Assembly (NCBI GenBank): GCA_947495425.1
Contig: CANLYR010000003.1
Span: forward strand, 177,181 to 241,180
Source of the DNA: an uncultured Aquimarina sp.
GTDB taxonomy: Bacteria; Bacteroidota; Bacteroidia; Flavobacteriales; Flavobacteriaceae
DNA: 64,000 bases
Reading direction: 5' to 3'
Shown here: piece by piece, positions 17,418-25,301 of the stretch
Position numbering within the stretch: position 1 is the stretch's first letter
Layout: each line of letters starts with the position of its first letter
Program-made: the position numbers and the translations under genes
The notes under the pieces: generated by a model
What the model was told of the DNA's origin: nothing
Database searches by the model: none
The model's input: only the letters and a program-made list of their open reading frames with translations

Positions 17418-17418
17418 C
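17404..17418 (+). other. attL of the tRNA-Leu integrated element
   Basis: The 15-bp sequence TCTCTCCGCCCGCAC, covering the T-arm/acceptor 3' end of tRNA-Leu, recurs exactly at 25090-25104. The pair brackets a tyrosine integrase gene, which is the classic layout of tRNA-targeted integration. Confidence 0.85.
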
Positions 17419-17424
17419 AATAAA

Positions 17425-17466
17425 AAACCTCAAAACCTTTTATATAAAGGGATTGAGGTTTTTTTA
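17425..17466 (+). terminator. terminator downstream of tRNA-Leu, supplied by the element
   Basis: A long hairpin (arms AAACCTCAA... and ...TTGAGGTTT, inner pairing CCTTTT/AAAGG) is followed by a T-run. It lies inside the element, so it replaces the tRNA's ancestral terminator, which is stranded at 25106-25137. Confidence 0.7.
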
Positions 17467-17484
17467 TACCTTGTATAGAAAACA

Positions 17485-17497
17485 TTTAGACAACCAT
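17485..17497 (+). repeat. putative integrase arm-type site, left end
   Basis: TTTAGACAACCAT matches 12 of 13 bases with the direct repeat TTTAGTCAACCAT found twice at the right end of the element (24931 and 24953), in the same orientation. Repeats of this kind flanking both att sites are expected of tyrosine-integrase arm sites. Confidence 0.5.
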
Positions 17498-17504
17498 CTT
17501 AAAA

Positions 17505-17801
17505 TTACTTCTGATTTTGGTTTTTTGCTTTCTCTTCTAACACAATCCTATTTGTCTTTTGTTCTTGTTTTACCCTTTGCCCTAGTACTATTAGTTCCTC
17601 GAATTTTTGTTGCTGCTCCTTAGTTAATACACTTTCCTTTTGTATTTTTTCTAGTTCTTTTATTTGCTTAACTCTTGACTCTTCAACCCTTTGAAGTACT
17701 ATCTTATTAAACTCTGGATATTTTTCTGCGGTTTGCATGATCTTTAGTTTCATACTTTTTAATTGCAGAGATGTTAATTTCATACTTTTATTTGTTTCCA
17801 T
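17505..17801 (-). CDS. small charged helical protein, unknown
   Basis: 98 residues, very rich in K, E and Q, predicted to be largely helical (VKQIKELEKIQKESVLTKEQ). It lies just inside attL and reads outward toward the tRNA. I recognise no family; an accessory DNA-binding or structural protein of the element is possible. Short length and biased composition leave some doubt that it is expressed. Confidence 0.45.
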   Translation of the reverse strand: METNKSMKLTSLQLKSMKLKIMQTAEKYPEFNKIVLQRVEESRVKQIKELEKIQKESVLTKEQQQKFEELIVLGQRVKQEQKTNRIVLEEKAKNQNQK

Positions 17802-18064
17802 TACTATTCATTTGGGGTTTGAATTCCAAAAGATTGATATTTTAACCTTTCTGCAAAACTATAATTTTCTAACTATCTATGCACACACTATTGATATGGT
17901 AATATTAGGCAAATTACGAATGTTCTTCACATACTCAATTAGACTACTTTTGTATCGCTACTTCCACTACATTTTATTCATAACCGATTAATAGTTTTCG
18001 CAATCTGGGGGGTTACAAATATTAAGGTAATTACTATCTTTAAAATTATTTCTAACCGACTTAC

Positions 18065-19171
18065 ATGAAATTACCACTAAATATTCTAAGGACTAAACCA
18101 ACAAAATCAATCGATAAAATAGATCAACTATTAGAAATAATTAGTTTTGAATCAACAGGTAATCTTTATAAACTGGATTTCAATTTTGAGAATTTTGATG
18201 TAAATATTGATATTACGACAGATACTATTGATCGAGTTTTAACCGAGAAAGGTATAACAGATAACAGGAATATAAAGGCAAATATTGGATTCTTAGCGAA
18301 TCATTCTAAATTTAAAAATATAAGTTTCTTAACTTTAGCAAAATCAACCTTTTTTAATAAACCGACTAACTATATTATTTCCTTTTTTCGAGCATATTCT
18401 TGTAAATTTAACTCTCTCAGAATTAACGTAGTATCGGTTAATATTTTGCTTTTAAATTCTAAATTTACTACAATACGTATTTTTGGAGTAGTCCAAGAGA
18501 AAGTTAGATTGGACAATGTTACCTGCGATTCATTAACTCTAAATTATACCCTTACGGCATCTAACCCTAAGACATCTCAACTATTAAACACAGTCGTTAA
18601 AAAAGACATTGCCATACGTAAAAGTTCAATGGAAAAGTTAACTATTCGGTTTTTGGATGTGAATAAAGCCATTGATTCTTCTCTTGAAGAAATAAGAGGA
18701 ATCAAACAAATCCTAGATAATAGAGGAAACACTTATGACTTCCTGAATCTTCTATCATGTGAACAACGAATAATAAAAAATGAACTCCATAAAGGCACTA
18801 AGTGGTATGGTAAATGGAGTGAGAAGGTTTTACTATTCTTAAATCGAATATCAAATGGATTTGGTATAAACTGGTCAAGAGGAGTACTCTTTACTTTAAC
18901 AATAAATTTATTAGGATCGACTTTTTTATATATGTCACTTTTCGGTGTTCCGTTGTTACATAGTGTTTTTGAAACACCAATTTGTTGCAAAAATATTATA
19001 CCAGAATTGCCCAATATCTTTTTTAGCAACTTCTCTCCGATATATAAGACCGAATTATTGGAGAAACACCATGCAAGTATTTGGGCGTATGTTATACACC
19101 TATTAAGTAAAATATTTGTTTTCTATGGTATATACCAGACCGTACAGGCATTTAGAAAATATCGTAGGTAA
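18065..19171 (+). CDS. element cargo: protein with beta-rich N-half and C-terminal membrane domain
   Basis: 368 residues. The first 180 or so residues are beta-strand-like with repeating hydrophobics (FNSLRINVVSVNILLLNSKF, KVRLDNVTCDSLTLNYTL), suggestive of a pentapeptide- or beta-helix-like layer. A helical linker (RFLDVNKAIDSSLEEIRGIK) precedes a C-terminal module: KWYGKWSEKVLLFLNRISN, GINWSRGVLFTLTINLLG (first membrane helix), and a last helix ending FVFYGIYQTVQAFRKYRR. This C-terminal module resembles that of Bacteroidetes pentapeptide-repeat-like membrane proteins as I remember them. No function is established. Its place as element cargo makes a defence or immunity role worth testing, but nothing in the sequence proves it. 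Confidence 0.6.
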   Translation: MKLPLNILRTKPTKSIDKIDQLLEIISFESTGNLYKLDFNFENFDVNIDITTDTIDRVLTEKGITDNRNIKANIGFLANHSKFKNISFLTLAKSTFFNKPTNYIISFFRAYSCKFNSLRINVVSVNILLLNSKFTTIRIFGVVQEKVRLDNVTCDSLTLNYTLTASNPKTSQLLNTVVKKDIAIRKSSMEKLTIRFLDVNKAIDSSLEEIRGIKQILDNRGNTYDFLNLLSCEQRIIKNELHKGTKWYGKWSEKVLLFLNRISNGFGINWSRGVLFTLTINLLGSTFLYMSLFGVPLLHSVFETPICCKNIIPELPNIFFSNFSPIYKTELLEKHHASIWAYVIHLLSKIFVFYGIYQTVQAFRKYRR

Positions 19172-19414
19172 AAAATTCATGTATGACTAACCTAAATAAA
19201 TGTATTCGTTTGCTGTATAATTATATATGTAAGACTATCTACTAAAATGATCAAAGTTCTTGGTAAAAGAAAAACGGTTTTATTAAAAGGGGTGGGGTAA
19301 TGTTTTTGCAGAGTTTTGCTGTTTTTTTGGCTTTTATAAAAAACACTAAAAGTTCTAGGTTCAAACCTCTCTACATTTTCTATCTTAGTATCACATAAGA
19401 AAAACTTCTATAAA

Positions 19415-20005
19415 ATGCCTAAAGTAAATGTATGCCTCTTAGACAACTTCTTGGGTTCAAATAACAAAAAAAACACTTTATACTTAACTAAAGAGTTGGA
19501 AAAAGAACCTCATATCACACAAGAATTATCCTTTTCAAAACTTGATTTTAAGTCTTTGAAAATTGATAGTATTGACGCGTTTATTTGGGACAAATACTTT
19601 GGAGAAGGGCAATATAGAGTTATAATTACAGGTCAAATCTTAGATCAAGAACTTAAAGACGACTGTCGTGGTAATATTAAAGATGAAAATTACGATTGTT
19701 TTATAGTCGTGGTTAAGTTGGAAATTGAAAAAAAAGATAATGTTTCCATAAAACTAAGGCGTTTGCTGAGGATGTCTTCGAAAAAGATGAATCAAAAAGA
19801 TACTTATTTTATTTCGGAATGTATCTCAAATTTAAGAGAAGGGGAAGAATTTTTACTTGGATTCTTGGAAAATAGAGGTCATCAAATAGAAAACGGATTT
19901 GAAAGTTTCAGAGATGCTTCAAGAATGATTGAAGACCTAATAAAACATTTATCCGAAGGTTATTTATTGCAGTATTTTCCTTTTGATGAATACCCTCGCA
20001 ATTAA
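19415..20005 (+). CDS. element cargo: hypothetical protein
   Basis: 196 residues, start ATG after a 243-bp spacer. Mixed alpha/beta composition with an acidic C-terminus (FESFRDASRMIEDLIKHL). No signal peptide, membrane segment or recognisable motif. It faces the minus-strand pair at 20026-20622. Confidence 0.5.
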   Translation: MPKVNVCLLDNFLGSNNKKNTLYLTKELEKEPHITQELSFSKLDFKSLKIDSIDAFIWDKYFGEGQYRVIITGQILDQELKDDCRGNIKDENYDCFIVVVKLEIEKKDNVSIKLRRLLRMSSKKMNQKDTYFISECISNLREGEEFLLGFLENRGHQIENGFESFRDASRMIEDLIKHLSEGYLLQYFPFDEYPRN

Positions 20006-20025
20006 AACTGAGGAATGAAAAGGTA

Positions 20026-20439
20026 TTAATCTGTAACTTCTATGCTCTTTAGGTATTCTTCATCAAGTGTAATATATACTTCAATATATTCTATTCCTTC
20101 TACATTCGTAATTAAAAATTCTACATCTACCCTCTCATCTAGTTCTATCCATCTCAAAAATTTTAATAGTAAAACTAATTTTTCCGCACTACTATATTCA
20201 ATGTCAAAGAATAAGGTACATCTTTTCGATAAAAGATATTCGTATGTTATTTCACTTATTGCCGTTCTGATTTCTTTGCAAAAACCGCCATCAGATTTAC
20301 CTAATAAATTTACTAAACTAACATCATAATGTTTTCCAGAAATGTTCCGTTCAAAAGAAAGTTGATAGGGAATGTTATGAGAATTTCTAAAAGTGTATAG
20401 ATCAATACCATACACTTCCTCTTTTTTAACTATGATCAT
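20026..20439 (-). CDS. element cargo: hypothetical protein, possibly DUF6169-like
   Basis: 137 residues. The pattern VYGIDLYTFRNSHNIPYQLSFER followed by a long beta/alpha domain loosely resembles small Bacteroidetes DUF6169 proteins; I hold this weakly. Its ATG immediately follows the TAA stop of the 60-residue gene upstream, with a G6 tract (complement of 20443-20449 region) just before, so translation is almost certainly coupled. The small-gene-then-larger-gene arrangement is like a toxin-antitoxin pair, but no toxin fold is recognised. Confidence 0.5.
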   Translation of the reverse strand: MIIVKKEEVYGIDLYTFRNSHNIPYQLSFERNISGKHYDVSLVNLLGKSDGGFCKEIRTAISEITYEYLLSKRCTLFFDIEYSSAEKLVLLLKFLRWIELDERVDVEFLITNVEGIEYIEVYITLDEEYLKSIEVTD

Positions 20440-20622
20440 TTACCCCCCTATAACCTGTTTATAAGCACCTACTGCAAGATCCATTAGACTTTTTTTTCGT
20501 TCTAATGTTCTTCTAATACTACTTATTTTTTCAGGAGTCGGGTTATTATCAATAGAGTAATTGAATTTTTTTCTATCCAAATACTCTATCAAAAATTGAG
20601 TGTTTTGATTTTCAGTTTTCAT
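20440..20622 (-). CDS. element cargo: 60-residue protein upstream of the 20026 gene
   Basis: Short hydrophilic helical protein (MKTENQNTQFLIEYLDRKKF, ending AVGAYKQVIGG). Its stop codon abuts the next start, forming a two-gene operon. Size and order fit an antitoxin or small regulator; this is inference. Confidence 0.5.
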   Translation of the reverse strand: MKTENQNTQFLIEYLDRKKFNYSIDNNPTPEKISSIRRTLERKKSLMDLAVGAYKQVIGG

Positions 20623-20967
20623 AGTTGTTTTAAGATGATTAGACCTGGGGTATTGGTCTTGTAATTATACAATTTACTTTTTAACATACAAAAAATATTA
20701 CAATAACTACGCCACAAACATACAAATTAGAAATAAAAAAGATGTTATTCTTATTTTAAAATTCCTAATTTATAATCATTCTAAATAGTTTAAAATACTG
20801 AATATCAAATTTTTATATTCCTGAAAACGATATAATATCTTTAAAAAGACATACTGTTTCGAATATATAAAATAAGACTCTAATTTACTTCTTTGTAGGT
20901 TCAAGGATAATCTTGCACTCTATAACAGGTGCATCCATTGGTTTTAAAAGTAGTGCGTACTTTGTTT
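20623..20967. other. AT-rich spacer within the element
   Basis: 345 bp between the Rep-like gene and the two-gene operon. Its right part holds the possible 35-residue ORF at 20885-20992. The remainder is very AT-rich with no ORF and presumably carries the promoter of the 20622 operon. TTATATTCCTG at about 20814 and surrounding A/T tracts gave no convincing consensus. Confidence 0.3.
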
Positions 20968-20992
20968 TTACCGTAGTGTTTTTAAAAACCAA
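20885..20992 (-). CDS. possible 35-residue protein overlapping the end of the Rep-like gene
   Basis: A TTG-started frame overlaps the Rep-like gene by 25 nt and reads MVFKNTTVKTKYALLLKPMDAP, then VIECKIILEPTKK. The composition looks protein-like rather than random (YALLLKPMDAPVIECKIILEP). It may be a tiny element protein or the remnant of a longer gene. Short overlapping genes are common after Rep genes. Confidence 0.25.
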   Translation of the reverse strand: MVFKNTTVKTKYALLLKPMDAPVIECKIILEPTKK

Positions 20993-21879
20993 TCCCAGTA
21001 TTTACTTACCATTATCATAATCTCGGCGGTAATATTTGAACCGTATTTTTTTGATAAGTTGTTTAGTTTTACTAATTCACGATTATATTTATCAGTGTTT
21101 TTTGAATCCTTTACCAAGTTTTCCCAATAGATCTGATTGCGGTACTCATGTAATTTTCGTTTTACCCGAATATCTTTAGGAGATCTTATGGTATAATCAT
21201 AGATCAACAAATGTTCAAAATAACGTAGGTGTAACTCCCTAATTTTGATCCAGTTTTCAGCACTTAACAAATCATGCATTGTGTAAATACCAAGTTTATG
21301 TAATGCGCGCATTTTTTTTGCCTGATACTCTAATCGTAAAGTGTTTGGTTCACAATACAGAGGAAATTCGTGATGCTTGCTGTATACTTTTAACCGATAA
21401 TCATTTGATACTTTTCCTGATATTTTAGATGGTTTACCCGGCACATTTACTACAAATCCTTTACGCTGCTCAAAAAAAGTGTGCTGTACAGTCTTTTCTA
21501 TATCAAAAGGTAATTGGATCATTGTTGCGAACTCTGGGGGAGTTAGTTTTAAGGTTTTAAGATCAATATCGAAAAGTTTTCCAAATGATATTAAAAACTC
21601 TATGGCATCATAACAATTAACCATATCTGCATTATGCAAACCCTTATTTTTAAGATAGTGAAAAGAACCTCTTGACCTCAACTCTTTATAATCTCCGCTT
21701 TCAAAAAAACTGACCCTTATTGTTAAATTAAAATATTTGTAAAGTATGGATTTGGTATACTGCTCTCCGGTACTCCTTTTGTAATCTACACTCTCATGAA
21801 CCCGCTCCAAAAGGTTACTCTCCAAAAATTTTTGAATAGTAATTTTATCACAGGTATAAAATGGTAAGTTGTCATACAT
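20968..21879 (-). CDS. putative replication-initiation protein (phage/plasmid Rep-like)
   Basis: 303 residues from ATG 21879 (MYDNLPFYTCDKITIQKFL); the frame stays open upstream, but this start gives the expected MYDNL N-terminus. Segments such as DYRLKVYSKHHEFPLYCEPN and TLRLEYQAKKMRALHKLGI, then TMHDLLSAENW, resemble Rep proteins of small Bacteroidetes mobile elements and the gene II/X-type replication group. I do not see a clear HUH motif, so the catalytic class is open. It is the last gene of a minus-strand operon with the HTH protein and the 129-residue protein. Confidence 0.55.
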   Translation of the reverse strand: MYDNLPFYTCDKITIQKFLESNLLERVHESVDYKRSTGEQYTKSILYKYFNLTIRVSFFESGDYKELRSRGSFHYLKNKGLHNADMVNCYDAIEFLISFGKLFDIDLKTLKLTPPEFATMIQLPFDIEKTVQHTFFEQRKGFVVNVPGKPSKISGKVSNDYRLKVYSKHHEFPLYCEPNTLRLEYQAKKMRALHKLGIYTMHDLLSAENWIKIRELHLRYFEHLLIYDYTIRSPKDIRVKRKLHEYRNQIYWENLVKDSKNTDKYNRELVKLNNLSKKYGSNITAEIMIMVSKYWDWFLKTLR

Positions 21880-21969
21880 GATGTATATTTGTAATAGGTT
21901 AAGGCGTTGCCAATTGCCTAACCATTTGAACAATTTAGAGGGGTTTTTAAGCCCCTCTTTATGTTTCTA

Positions 21970-22359
21970 TTAAAGTTTATTGATTCTCCTTAGAAGTTCT
22001 TTCAAATCTCTTGTATAGTAGTTCTGGTATAGATATGCGGTTATTGTAGAACCATCATCACTAAATTTCATCACTAGCAGATTTGTTTTATGATCTATGT
22101 CTCCCACAAAAATGTTATCAAATTCAGTTTTGAATAAACCTGTAACCGGACTACCCCATTTATTACCTTCTCTACACTTTACCCAATACTTTGGGCTTGA
22201 CTTTGCAAATGCCCTATTATTACTAATATTGATGAGGTCAGAAAAAATACCTTTGTTAGTATTTCCCATTATAGGATCGTAGTGTCTTACGGTTCTGTGC
22301 TTGCCTTTGTTAACCTCAGCAAATACACAAACCAAAGGTTTCGGTATGTAAGTATTCAT
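21970..22359 (-). CDS. element protein of unknown function
   Basis: 129 residues, start MNTYIPKPLVCVFAEVNKGKHR. Basic N-terminal half and a C-terminal helix (YYTRDLKELLRRINKL). It lies 12 bp after the excisionase-like gene and 90 bp before the Rep-like gene, in the spot where an accessory replication or single-strand-binding protein might sit. No motif supports a specific role. Confidence 0.5.
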   Translation of the reverse strand: MNTYIPKPLVCVFAEVNKGKHRTVRHYDPIMGNTNKGIFSDLINISNNRAFAKSSPKYWVKCREGNKWGSPVTGLFKTEFDNIFVGDIDHKTNLLVMKFSDDGSTITAYLYQNYYTRDLKELLRRINKL

Positions 22360-22371
22360 TAGTCAAATATT

Positions 22372-22644
22372 TTAAAGTTGTACTAATGCTTGCTCTATAT
22401 CAGAACGTCGATATAGGACTCTTTTACCGATCCCAAGCGGTTTCAACTTTCCTTTATGCTTCCAGTTATGCAAAGTGCTTTGATCAACATGTAGTATTTC
22501 ACATACTTGTTTTCGTGTCAAATAGGTTTCTGGTTCTTTTGGCTGAAAGTGTTTTCTGAATTCTTGAAGACGTCTGTCTACACCTTTTAATATTGCGTTT
22601 TGCTGTTCTTCTGGTGTAATCTCTATAAATTGTAATTTTTTCAT
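22372..22644 (-). CDS. excisionase-like helix-turn-helix protein
   Basis: 90 residues. The C-terminal half, YLTRKQVCEILHVDQSTLHNW, then KHKGKLKPLGIGKRVLYRRSDIEQAL, is the MerR-like HTH_17 fold found in excisionases and element regulators of Bacteroidetes. It likely controls excision direction, or transcription of the Rep operon it heads. The iteron-like repeats and a hairpin RNA candidate lie directly upstream. Confidence 0.75.
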   Translation of the reverse strand: MKKLQFIEITPEEQQNAILKGVDRRLQEFRKHFQPKEPETYLTRKQVCEILHVDQSTLHNWKHKGKLKPLGIGKRVLYRRSDIEQALVQL

Positions 22645-22691
22645 AAAATATGATTTTTTAGGAGCAGTCGCCTAAACCTCATATTTTGTAT

Positions 22692-22760
22692 TACCTTTGT
22701 AGTTCTCACATTACATTGGCATTTGTTAAATACTTCGGTTTTGGCTAATGCCTTTTTTTT
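22692..22760 (+). ncRNA. candidate small hairpin RNA or stand-alone terminator
   Basis: TACCTTTG at 22692-22699 fits the -7 consensus. About 20 nt on, a long stem begins: arms GGCATTTGTTAAATAC and GTTTTGGCTAATGCC (22718-22733 and 22738-22752) pair almost throughout with one mismatch and one bulge, closed by a cTTCGg tetraloop and followed by eight T residues. A transcript of about 55 nt would result. There is no plus-strand gene upstream to terminate, so an sRNA is the simplest reading. It lies antisense to the leader of the excisionase-like operon. Confidence 0.4.
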
Positions 22761-22820
22761 ATTTTAACCAAATTTAACAGGCTCTACAGTAGTTAGCAGT
22801 AAGGAAACAGCGAGACAAAA

Positions 22821-22952
22821 TTCGTGCTAAAATGGTCTAGTAAGATAGTTTTCGATATATTTTAAAACAGTTGACATTACTTTTTCGTGCTAAATCATAT
22901 TAAGCATCCGATTTAACACGAAAAAACAACTTCCTGTATTTAGTGCGAAAAA
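22821..22952. repeat. iteron-like repeats TTTTTCGTGCTAAAT
   Basis: Copies: TTCGTGCTAAAA at 22821; TTTTTCGTGCTAAAT at 22881-22895; its inverted copy ATTTAACACGAAAAA at 22911-22925 (14 of 15 matching); ATTTAGTGCGAAAAA at 22938-22952 (13 of 15, inverted). The middle pair can form a 15-bp stem. Such clusters next to a Rep gene suggest Rep binding or an origin; autoregulation is the alternative. Confidence 0.55.
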
Positions 22953-22958
22953 AGAAGT

Positions 22959-23474
22959 TTATAAATCCATGAATTTTCTCTTTAATGTAGATTTAGTAAA
23001 GCCAGTTTCAAAAACGTTGTGAATTACTTCGATGAAATCACTTTTCGTTATTTTAAGATGCTTCTTTCGAACTCCTTCCATCTCCTCTAAAAATTCTAGA
23101 ACTTCCTTTCTATCTCTAAGATTTATCTTGTTGCTCACACTGAAATTTATTCTTTTAGATTTTTCTAAACTTTTAATATAGGCAAAAGCCCCTTTACTTC
23201 CATGTTGATTTTTTCTATAATAATTCTTGAAATAATAGTTTAAAAAAGTTATCAGATCTATTGAAGGCACAACTTCCTTATATATAAAATCTTCTGCTTT
23301 TTCTATACTCCATTTATATTTGTCATCAACAAAAACTTTTTTTATATCATCAATAGGTATTCGGGCTTTGATTCCTTTAAATATGTCAAATTTGGTTTTT
23401 ATATTTTCACTATCTCTATATTCTTCCTGTATGTAATACCGAATAGTCTTTGCCAATCTTTTACTTACCTCCAT
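22959..23474 (-). CDS. element protein of unknown function
   Basis: 171 residues, basic and helical (EVSKRLAKTIRYYIQEEYRD, EVLEFLEEMEGVRKKHLKIT). No signal peptide, membrane segment or known domain. It is the first gene after the integrase, on the same strand with a 76-bp gap. The C-terminal basic helix (TKSTLKRKFMDL) hints at nucleic-acid contact, no more. Confidence 0.5.
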   Translation of the reverse strand: MEVSKRLAKTIRYYIQEEYRDSENIKTKFDIFKGIKARIPIDDIKKVFVDDKYKWSIEKAEDFIYKEVVPSIDLITFLNYYFKNYYRKNQHGSKGAFAYIKSLEKSKRINFSVSNKINLRDRKEVLEFLEEMEGVRKKHLKITKSDFIEVIHNVFETGFTKSTLKRKFMDL

Positions 23475-23550
23475 TAGAACAATTGGTTTTTAGCGTTACC
23501 AATTCTAAAGTACCAATATTTTTAATAACTATATGTATTGCAAAATCTAA

Positions 23551-24891
23551 TTATTGGTTTGCTGCATCTTTTACAATGCTAAGATTACTTTCTTTCTTTT
23601 GCCTTTTCCGAAGTTTTTCATAAAAATCTGCTGTTAGTTGCGCATAATCATATCCACTCTTTCCTATATAAGACAGAAAAACTTTCTCGGAACTATGCAT
23701 CGTTATTTGCATGATCAACGGTGTAGGTAATATACCATATTGCAGAGTACAAAAAGTTCTTCTGCACGTATGTGAGCCTATCAACTGGTATTTTGGATAT
23801 ACTCCTTCTACTTCTCTTTTAATCGTTTTACCATTCTTATCTCTTATAGGGTTGTCATCTGCATCAGTAATTACTTTTGATATTTTACCTTCGGTCATTT
23901 CTGTAACACCGGCTATCTCACAAACCTGTTTCACATACTTATTAAATTTTGCCAGTGATATTTTATGTGGTAAGCCATCTTTTAATACTTCTTCTGTTTC
24001 TGGAAATACTGGAATGGTTGCACTCTTACCTGTCTTTTCCTGTACCAATTCTATAACTTCTAGACCATTTCTGACAAAAAAATTATCTTTTGTAATATTC
24101 ATCAAGTCATTACCCCTTTGCCCTATACAACAACCGAATAGCAACCATTTTCTAGTATTATTTAGATAAGGATGCATTAAGTCTGCCTTTTCTATTTTCT
24201 CCAACTCTTCTTTGGTCAAATAGATTATGTAATCTTTTTTCACCTTGAAACCTGAGACTTTAGTTAATTGGCTATGTGTTTCTATTCCGTTAACCTCAGC
24301 ATCCAAACATATTGTTTTTAAGTTACCCAACATTCGCCCCACATAACCTTTAGAAAATTGCATATCTGTCGTTAGCCACCTTAAAAAATCATCTTTAAAT
24401 TTAAGGTTGACATTACGTATGAGGAGTGGCGTTTTTCCTTGAAACTCTTGAACAATTCCCTTTAGGCGTTTGTAATCGTTAACCCTACTTTTACCTAGAC
24501 CAACACCGCCTTTATTATTCCTCTTTAAGTGTGCCGTACTCAAAAAGTGATCTATGTAATCTACAACTTTGTTGAGGTCATTTTTGGTAATCCCCTGCTT
24601 AAAAAAAGAATTGATTTGGTTTGTTAACCAATCCCCGTTAATCTGAACACCACTAGCATAATCATCATTGTACCTATCTAGTAAATGATTTTCTAATTTT
24701 TGTAGTTGGGAAATAAGTTTTTTGTTCTCCGCAGAGTTTTGTTTTGGTAAGTGCGTACTGGTACTCCAATCTTTAGGATCAATTACTAATCCTGTTTTCC
24801 TTTTTGGTGTATTGTCTCTTTCTATAGAAAATCGCAGGTAAATTGATGTAGGGTTGCTTTTACCCTGTAGTAAATATCTAACTGTTGCCAT
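23551..24891 (-). CDS. tyrosine recombinase / integrase
   Basis: 446 residues. The N-terminus (MATVRYLLQGKSNPTSIYLR) is the arm-binding domain common in Bacteroidetes integrases, followed by a SAM-like core-binding domain (residues about 105-200). Catalytic residues are visible: Arg in CCIGQRGNDL, His and Arg in SHTCRRTFC, His in MHSSEKV, and the nucleophilic Tyr in FLSYIGKS. It integrates the element into tRNA-Leu; attR lies about 200 bp upstream of its start codon. Confidence 0.92.
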   Translation of the reverse strand: MATVRYLLQGKSNPTSIYLRFSIERDNTPKRKTGLVIDPKDWSTSTHLPKQNSAENKKLISQLQKLENHLLDRYNDDYASGVQINGDWLTNQINSFFKQGITKNDLNKVVDYIDHFLSTAHLKRNNKGGVGLGKSRVNDYKRLKGIVQEFQGKTPLLIRNVNLKFKDDFLRWLTTDMQFSKGYVGRMLGNLKTICLDAEVNGIETHSQLTKVSGFKVKKDYIIYLTKEELEKIEKADLMHPYLNNTRKWLLFGCCIGQRGNDLMNITKDNFFVRNGLEVIELVQEKTGKSATIPVFPETEEVLKDGLPHKISLAKFNKYVKQVCEIAGVTEMTEGKISKVITDADDNPIRDKNGKTIKREVEGVYPKYQLIGSHTCRRTFCTLQYGILPTPLIMQITMHSSEKVFLSYIGKSGYDYAQLTADFYEKLRKRQKKESNLSIVKDAANQ

Positions 24892-24930
24892 GCCTTAATA
24901 ATTATTTTGAACAGCACAAAGTTAACAATT

Positions 24931-24965
24931 TTTAGTCAACCATTAGAAAATATTTAGTCAACCAT
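24931..24965 (+). repeat. putative integrase arm-type sites, right end
   Basis: TTTAGTCAACCAT occurs at 24931-24943 and again at 24953-24965, 22 bp apart start to start, between the integrase promoter region and attR. A 12/13 match lies just inside attL at 17485. Confidence 0.6.
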
Positions 24966-25089
24966 AGTAAACGTTGTTCAAATTAATTCAAAGATTTTGA
25001 ATACTGAAAATCAATAAATCCTTTTAAAATAGGTGTTTTAAGAGATTTTTATTCAGGTCTTCAAAGTATCTCGTTTTAAAGGGTTACGC

Positions 25090-25104
25090 TCTCTCCGCCC
25101 GCAC
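25090..25104 (+). other. attR: duplicated 3' end of tRNA-Leu
   Basis: TCTCTCCGCCCGCAC, identical to the tRNA-Leu 3' end at 17404-17418. Sequence identity stops on both sides of this stretch, so it is an attachment-site duplication rather than a second tRNA gene. Confidence 0.85.
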
Positions 25105-25105
25105 G

Positions 25106-25137
25106 AAAAGCTAAAGAGAAATCTTTGGCTTTTTTTG
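25106..25137 (+). terminator. ancestral tRNA-Leu terminator, displaced by integration
   Basis: Stem AAAAGC-T-AAAGA / TCTTT-G-GCTTTT with a GAAA tetraloop, then T-rich sequence. It begins one base after attR, where the tRNA terminator would have stood before the element inserted. Confidence 0.7.
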
Positions 25138-25301
25138 TTTTAGTGTCCCGTTCTGAAGGAAACTGACACAAATTCAATATCTTTCATAACGGAAAAATTT
25201 AGTATTTGTAAAAGTTATCTTCTCTTATCGCTTCTATTAACCGCAAAAAGCCTAGCAACCTTTTTACAAATTTCAAGTTTTTTTATAATCGTAGATCATT
25301 A

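Larger units (their letters stand above)
22645..22958. other. element control region, 314 bp
   Basis: No protein gene. It contains a candidate hairpin RNA (22692-22760, plus strand) and a family of TTTTTCGTGCTAAAT-like repeats (22821-22952). The position upstream of the excisionase/Rep operon fits a replication origin and/or a regulatory hub of the element. Confidence 0.5.
24892..25301. other. right end of the element and junction to the flank
   Basis: 410 bp without a gene. In order: arm-type repeats, attR (25090-25104), and the ancestral tRNA terminator (25106-25137). Beyond that lies chromosomal sequence up to the hydrolase gene, where GTGTC and GACAC at about 25141 and 25164 frame a weak hairpin. 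Confidence 0.6.

Noticed and set aside
25090..25104. Second tRNA-Leu fragment
   Set aside because: Only 15 bp match the tRNA and no anticodon arm is present; it is an att duplication, not a tRNA gene or pseudogene.
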